Shown here piece by piece: positions 60,026 through 64,000 of a stretch of 64,000 nucleotides of DNA. This DNA is from Rufibacter roseolus (GTDB lineage: Bacteria; Bacteroidota; Bacteroidia; Cytophagales; Hymenobacteraceae), in NCBI RefSeq assembly GCF_017916365.1, contig NZ_JAFMSU010000003.1, positions 992,001 through 1,056,000 of the forward strand, in the 5' to 3' direction. Below the pieces are notes generated by a model, which was not told the origin of the DNA, did not search any database, and saw only the letters and a program-made list of their open reading frames with translations. Both the position numbers and the translations under genes were made by a program. Numbering within the stretch: the stretch's first letter is position 1; each line of letters starts with the position of its first letter.

Positions 60026-61669
60026 TTACAACCCACTCACCTGCTTATTCTTCGGATACTTCACCACGTACCGTAAAGTGCGCTTCACCGTCTCATTCGG
60101 CTTAAGAGAGATCTGCCAGGTTACCTTCCCGGAATCTTTATCCAGTTTGCCGCCATTCAGGTCCACATCTTCCACCTCAATCTCCGAGGTTGTACTCATG
60201 GGAATCTGGTCTTCCACCGTAATGGTTACCGGTTGCGCTTTGGTATTCCGAAGGCTGATCTCGTAGCCAAACTGTTCTTTGATATTGCTGCCCAAGGTGG
60301 AGCGTTTCTGGTAGTCTTTTAGGCGCTCGCGCTGCACCACCACGTTCTGGTCACGGCCTAAGGAAAGCGTGAGCGTGTCACGGGTTTGCTCCGGGTTGAG
60401 AAACGACTTACCGGTGAAGGTGCCCGCCAGAAAAACGTTAGCCTCACCGGGCAGCAGTTTCAGGTTCTCCCAGTTGGTTAGATAGGCTACCAGAAAAGCC
60501 GTAGGATCAAGCTTAGGAACGGTAGTGTGCGCATAAGTGGTGGAGAGGCTATGCTGCTGGATGTCTACGGTGTGTGGTTCCCCATCGGAAGGTACGCTGA
60601 ACGGAATGCCAATCTTGAACTCGGCGGCCAGAGTGGTGGCCACGGCTTCGGTGTAGTCTGAGGTAGTGGTGGACACGGACATCCCTGCAACTCTATTTTC
60701 AAGGGCTGTTACTACCACTTCGTTTAATGCATCACCTTCTTCATCTTTTTTTATCACCGGAGAAGTGAATTTCACTTTACTCCGGATGGGTGGAGAAGGA
60801 AGTTGAATACTCAACTGCTGAGGAAACAAATCAGGCTTCTGCGCGCCTTCAGCCGGGTTGGTAGTTGCCAAGGTCAGTTGCACGTTGTCCCAGTTTACGC
60901 CGGTGTTCTGCCGCACGTTGGCCTTGTATTGCAGTTGCACCGGCCCCTGGCTGCCGCTGGCTCTGAGATCATAAATAGGTTCCCAAATGGCATTGATAAC
61001 AACATAAGACACCTCTAGTCCAACCTGCGCCCGGGCAGTCGCCTGCACTGACACAATCACGCGATTGTTCGCCTGCTGGTTCTGCCGGGTTTGGTTCACC
61101 TGGTTGTTGAACTGGTTCTGGCGCTCGCGCAGCAGGTTTAATTGCAGGTCTATCGTTTGTATTTCCTTCCGGATGGCCAGTAAACGGGTGCGGTAATAAT
61201 CGGCTACTTCTTTGAGGCGGGCGGCGGTGAGTCCGGTTTGAGAACCGCCAATGTTCTGGTTGGCCTGCAACAGCCCTTCCTCTTTCTGCAGGACTTCGCG
61301 CTGGTCTGAAAGCGTTCTGATGCGGCCGTTATAGCTTTGCAGGGAGTCTTCCAGCCGTTGCAACTCAGTGGGCTTGGTGGTATTCCGAAGGAAATTCTGC
61401 TCGTAACGTACCGAGAGCAGCGTTACGTTGCCCGTTGGGTTCACCTGCACGCTCCGCTCATCCAACTGCGCGGGAAGGCCTTCCAGCACCAACTCGGTCA
61501 CGCCCGGGTCTACCGTTGTTCTGCCAATGTTGGTTACCTGCGCGCGGTTCAGGAACACCGTGACGGCTTTCACCTGGGTATTCATAGCTTCCTGTTTTTG
61601 CGCCGAAACAGGAAAAACAAGCCAGAAACAGCTTAGCCATAGGCCCAGGCTCACGCGGAACAAATTCAT
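60026..61669 (-). CDS. DUF4140/DUF4139 exported protein (MuiA-like)
   Basis: Exported protein of 547 residues from ATG at 61667-61669, signal peptide ending near VSAQ. N-terminal DUF4140 (KAVTVFLNRAQVTNIGRTTV...LVLEGLP), a coiled coil at about 100-200 (LQRLEDSLQSYNGRIRTLSDQREVLQKEEG; QLNLLRERQNQFNNQVNQTRQNQQ), then DUF4139 (VSYVVINAIWEPIYDLRASG, GVNWDNVQLTLATTNPAE). An odd insert at about 314-331 reads ALNEVVVTALENRVAGMSV, like the TonB-receptor plug signature. The family is also called mucoidy inhibitor MuiA; its action is unknown. Confidence 0.88.
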   Translation of the reverse strand: MNLFRVSLGLWLSCFWLVFPVSAQKQEAMNTQVKAVTVFLNRAQVTNIGRTTVDPGVTELVLEGLPAQLDERSVQVNPTGNVTLLSVRYEQNFLRNTTKPTELQRLEDSLQSYNGRIRTLSDQREVLQKEEGLLQANQNIGGSQTGLTAARLKEVADYYRTRLLAIRKEIQTIDLQLNLLRERQNQFNNQVNQTRQNQQANNRVIVSVQATARAQVGLEVSYVVINAIWEPIYDLRASGSQGPVQLQYKANVRQNTGVNWDNVQLTLATTNPAEGAQKPDLFPQQLSIQLPSPPIRSKVKFTSPVIKKDEEGDALNEVVVTALENRVAGMSVSTTTSDYTEAVATTLAAEFKIGIPFSVPSDGEPHTVDIQQHSLSTTYAHTTVPKLDPTAFLVAYLTNWENLKLLPGEANVFLAGTFTGKSFLNPEQTRDTLTLSLGRDQNVVVQRERLKDYQKRSTLGSNIKEQFGYEISLRNTKAQPVTITVEDQIPMSTTSEIEVEDVDLNGGKLDKDSGKVTWQISLKPNETVKRTLRYVVKYPKNKQVSGL

Positions 61670-61785
61670 AAAGGGGAGGTTTAGGAGTAGATAGAACAAA
61701 TGAATGCTTTCACAAAGGAAGCATTTCTGCTGGAATGTTTTCTTCCGTTTGCCTTACCTTTGGCGCTTTCAATCTGAAATTGCGC

Positions 61786-62844
61786 ATGTACCCCTACGAA
61801 CGACTTTTCGATTTCTCCCGCAAGATATTCCTGGCCATCGGCTGCCCACCTGAGGATGCCCAAACCGCGACTGAAACCCTGCTCTCCGCCGATATCCGCG
61901 GTGTAGACTCTCACGGCGTAGCGCGCCTCATTGGCTATGTGCGCCTCTGGGAAGCGGGCCGCATCAATGCTACGCCTAACGTGCGCATCGTGCATGAGAC
62001 ACCCAGCACCGCCACCGTGGACGGCGACGGCGGCTTAGGTCTGGTAGTAGCACCCAAAGCCATGCAGATTGCGCTGGAGAAAGCCAAAGTAGCCGGCAGC
62101 GGCTGGGTGAGCGTGAAGAACTCCAACCACTTCGGGATAGCCGGTTACCACGCCATGAAAGCCCTGGAGCACGACATGATTGGCATGGCCATGACCAACG
62201 CCAGCCCGCTCGTAGCCCCTACTTATTCGCTGGAACGATTGCTGGGCACCAACCCCATCGCCGTAGCCATCCCGGCCAACGAGCAGCCGCCCTTCGTCGC
62301 TGATTTGGCCACAACCACCGCCGCCAACGGCAAACTGGAAATGCTGCAGCGTAAGAACCTGGAAGCACCCCTCGGCTGGATTCAGGCGGTAGACGGCTCC
62401 CCTTCCACCAACCCCAACGAACTGAAAGACGGTGGTGCCCTGCTCCCGCTTGGTGGTGATACCGGTAGCCACAAAGGCTATGCGCTAGGCGCCGTGGTAG
62501 ACATTTTCTCAGCGGTGTTGTCCGGCGCCAATTACGGGCCGTGGGTACCACCGTTCGTGAGTTTCCTGGCGCCGCCCGCAGATCCGGTGGGCGAAGGCAT
62601 CGGGCACTTCTTCGGGGCCATGCGGGTAGACGCGTTTCGCCCCGCCGAGGACTTCAAGCACCACATGGACAACTGGATTACCCGCTTCAGAAGCTCAAAA
62701 GCCAAAGAAGGTCACCAGGTCCTCATTCCAGGCGATCCGGAACGCATCTTCACCGAGCAACGGATGAAAGAAGGTATTCCGCTGCTACCCCCGGTAGTGA
62801 AAGATCTGGAAGGCTTGGGCGAGAAGTTTGGGGTGATTTTGTAA
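61786..62844 (+). CDS. Ldh-family malate/L-lactate-type dehydrogenase
   Basis: NAD(P)-dependent oxidoreductase of 352 residues from ATG at 61786; the longer frame lacks the usual start. It has LLSADIRGVDSHGVARLIGYVRLWEAG (substrate-binding His), VSVKNSNHFGIAGYHAM and GTNPIAVAIPANEQPPFVADLATT, all typical of the malate/lactate/ureidoglycolate dehydrogenase family. The true 2-hydroxyacid substrate is not clear. It diverges from the DUF4139 gene. Confidence 0.92.
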   Translation: MYPYERLFDFSRKIFLAIGCPPEDAQTATETLLSADIRGVDSHGVARLIGYVRLWEAGRINATPNVRIVHETPSTATVDGDGGLGLVVAPKAMQIALEKAKVAGSGWVSVKNSNHFGIAGYHAMKALEHDMIGMAMTNASPLVAPTYSLERLLGTNPIAVAIPANEQPPFVADLATTTAANGKLEMLQRKNLEAPLGWIQAVDGSPSTNPNELKDGGALLPLGGDTGSHKGYALGAVVDIFSAVLSGANYGPWVPPFVSFLAPPADPVGEGIGHFFGAMRVDAFRPAEDFKHHMDNWITRFRSSKAKEGHQVLIPGDPERIFTEQRMKEGIPLLPPVVKDLEGLGEKFGVIL

Positions 62845-62850
62845 GAAATA

Positions 62851-62886
62851 GTTTCGGGCCTGTTTTGCAGAAGATAGGCCCGAAAC
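62851..62886. repeat. 36-bp palindrome
   Basis: GTTTCGGGCCTGTTTTGCAG and GATAGGCCCGAAAC, exactly 36 bp. It lies 6 bp past the Ldh gene stop. Confidence 0.8.
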
Positions 62887-62994
62887 ACTTTCTTCAACTA
62901 TCTATTTCTGTAAACTATTCTTTTTACTTTTGATCTAATTCTCTAAATACTTTTGCCTCTTAGAAACTATTTACCCTTTAACATTTTAGCTTTA

Positions 62995-63609
62995 ATGAAA
63001 CACATTTTACTCCTATCTCTTTTTTATTTAATCTTTTTATCACCTTCATTAGCCCAAACCCAATCCGGGCCAGCAGAAAAGAAAATAACTGAGAATATCT
63101 GTGGCTGTATGACCAGCCTCGATTATGAAAAGATAACTGATAAACAAAGTGCGCAGCAAGCTTTTGTTGATTGCTTTTCTAAACAATCAGGTTTGTTAAT
63201 TCAATTAGCAGAAGAGAGAAATATAGAGTTTACTGACGGTCCAGCAATGAAGCAATTGGGCATTGATGTTGGAAAGAACCTCATGAAAGACAACTGTGAA
63301 GCTTTCATGAAATTATCAGTACTCATGGCAAAGGAAACAGAAGAAGGAGCTTCAACAGGATTTGCAGAAGGCAAACTAAAGCGGATTGACTCTAAAGACT
63401 TCAACTACTTTATCTTGACTGATGGTAGCAATAATGAAAAGTCTTTCATTTGGCTTAGACAGTTTACAGGATCAGATAAATTCACTTCTAATTCCAGCAA
63501 GTATATCAACAGTAAACTCAAAATCAAGTGGCAGGAAATTGAGGTATATATTCCTTCGGCCAAGAATTATTACAAAATAAAAGAAGTAGTGGGGATAGAA
63601 GTTTTGTAA
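62995..63609 (+). CDS. AT-rich exported protein, hypothetical
   Basis: Exported protein of 204 residues from ATG at 62995, signal peptide MKHILLLSLFYLIFLSPSLAQ. Two Cys lie in NICGCMTSL, with further Cys at VDCFSK and DNCEAF. The rest is mixed alpha/beta. No family was recognised. The gene is much more AT-rich than its neighbours. A strong terminator lies about 50 bp past the stop. Function unknown. Confidence 0.7.
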   Translation: MKHILLLSLFYLIFLSPSLAQTQSGPAEKKITENICGCMTSLDYEKITDKQSAQQAFVDCFSKQSGLLIQLAEERNIEFTDGPAMKQLGIDVGKNLMKDNCEAFMKLSVLMAKETEEGASTGFAEGKLKRIDSKDFNYFILTDGSNNEKSFIWLRQFTGSDKFTSNSSKYINSKLKIKWQEIEVYIPSAKNYYKIKEVVGIEVL

Positions 63610-63660
63610 AACGCCATATACTCTTTAAGCTATTTGAAGCATCTGCTTCACCCTATTACC

Positions 63661-63704
63661 AAAAAGCAACGGCCACTTTCCTGAGAAAGTGGCCGTTGCT
63701 TTTT
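63661..63704 (+). terminator. terminator after the AT-rich exported protein
   Basis: AAAAAGCAACGGCCACTTTC pairs with GAAAGTGGCCGTTGCTTTTT around CTGA; a perfect 20-bp stem ends in T5. Confidence 0.9.
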
Positions 63705-63734
63705 GGCTTATTTTCAACAAAACAGGCTAAAAAC
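63700..63734. repeat. 36-bp palindrome
   Basis: CTTTTTGGCTTATTTTCAAC and AAAACAGGCTAAAAAC. It overlaps the terminator's T-run. Confidence 0.6.
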
Positions 63735-63745
63735 ATTTTCGCTTT

Positions 63746-64000
63746 CTACCGCAGCCGAGAAGCTTTACTTATCCTTCTGCCCACCCAGTAATTTACCACT
63801 GCAAAAAGAAGAACAAAGATGGTCAGTTCCCAAAGGCCTGAAAAGGTGGAGGGTCCTTCTTTCACGGTAAGCACATCCTGCCCCAATCGGTAGACAATAT
63901 TACCGGCCCAGTGCGCGCCTACGGTGTACCACAGATTTTTGGTATAGACCAGCGGAGTCGCCAGCATGATGCCCAGCGCAAACAGATACGCCAACGCAGC
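63746..64000 (-). CDS. CPBP-family intramembrane metalloprotease, C-terminal part (cut by window edge)
   Basis: Membrane protein running in from the window end. The visible 85 residues include AYLFALGIMLATPLVYTKNLWYTVGAHWAGNIVYRLGQDVL, the last conserved His/Asn motif (HxxxN) of CPBP (CaaX protease and bacteriocin-processing) enzymes, and a final transmembrane helix ELTIFVLLFAVVNYWVGRR. The earlier EExxxR and FxxxH motifs would lie outside. Function unknown. Confidence 0.82.
   Translation of the reverse strand, partial: AALAYLFALGIMLATPLVYTKNLWYTVGAHWAGNIVYRLGQDVLTVKEGPSTFSGLWELTIFVLLFAVVNYWVGRRISKASRLR

Noticed and set aside
1022-63734. 36-bp palindromes as CRISPR repeats
   Set aside because: The length fits, but copies are single and scattered, without spacers or cas genes.
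1-64000. tRNA, rRNA, prophage or transposase genes
   Set aside because: None found by inspection; no cloverleaf, rRNA core or transposase motif was recognised.

Overview
This 64 kb chromosomal window comes from a Bacteroidota bacterium, most likely order Cytophagales, family Hymenobacteraceae (Rufibacter-, Nibribacter- or Pontibacter-like). The evidence is a SusC/SusD pair, Bacteroidota-type promoters (TTG, 20 bp, TAnnTTTR), few Shine-Dalgarno sites, an approximately 1126-residue SecA, DUF4139 and DUF4832 families, and moderately GC-rich genes. The genus is inference. No rRNA, tRNA, CRISPR array, insertion sequence or prophage gene was recognised.

Region by region: (1) 1-2.8 kb, minus strand: urease genes, namely a NiCoT/UreH-like nickel permease, a frameshifted SelW-like gene, a fused gamma/beta subunit gene and the start of ureC, which is cut by the window edge. 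(2) 3.1-23.2 kb: a hexosamine-glycan utilisation locus. It has a LacI-type regulator, a NagX/DUF5009 membrane protein, a rightward operon (susC, susD, DUF4832 lipoprotein, PKD/CBM9-like lipoprotein, second DUF4832 protein) and a leftward operon (NagB fused to a PIG-L deacetylase, sugar-nucleotide pyrophosphorylase, NahK-like kinase, CBM9-like protein, GH109 alpha-N-acetylgalactosaminidase). An SDR gene diverges from the leftward operon. The susC and nagB promoters carry the same tandem operator pair with identical spacing to each other and to the -33 box, so one regulator probably controls both. The substrate is inferred to be an N-acetylhexosamine, probably GalNAc-containing, glycan. (3) 23.3-37.4 kb: mixed genes, including a membrane-anchored MutS-like ATPase, RidA, an ECF sigma/anti-sigma/DUF4097-like operon, hydrolases, an ALDH7-type dehydrogenase, HtrA and Hsp20. 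(4) 38.5-45.3 kb: an M20 amidohydrolase, then secA-deoC-SPOR lipoprotein with overlapping genes. (5) 46-53.6 kb: a surface-carbohydrate cluster (glycosyltransferase, UDP-galactopyranose mutase, GH1-RmlD fusion), a GNAT enzyme, a GT2 glycosyltransferase and dapF. (6) 53.9-64 kb: a SAM methyltransferase, Ppx/GppA, an AT-rich lipoprotein, a 787-residue TPR-like exported protein, a DUF4139 protein, an Ldh-family oxidoreductase, an AT-rich secreted protein and a partial CPBP protease.

The strongest signal outside genes is a dispersed palindrome of nearly constant length (about 36 bp; consensus arms GTTT-(R)GGCCTGTTTT and AAAACAGGCC(Y)-AAAC). Nearly 30 copies lie in intergenic gaps, mostly at the 3' ends of genes. 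A second repeat layer is a composite element of about 345 bp, present as two inverted copies at 56.05 and 59.95 kb, with pieces elsewhere. Standard rho-independent hairpins end several operons.
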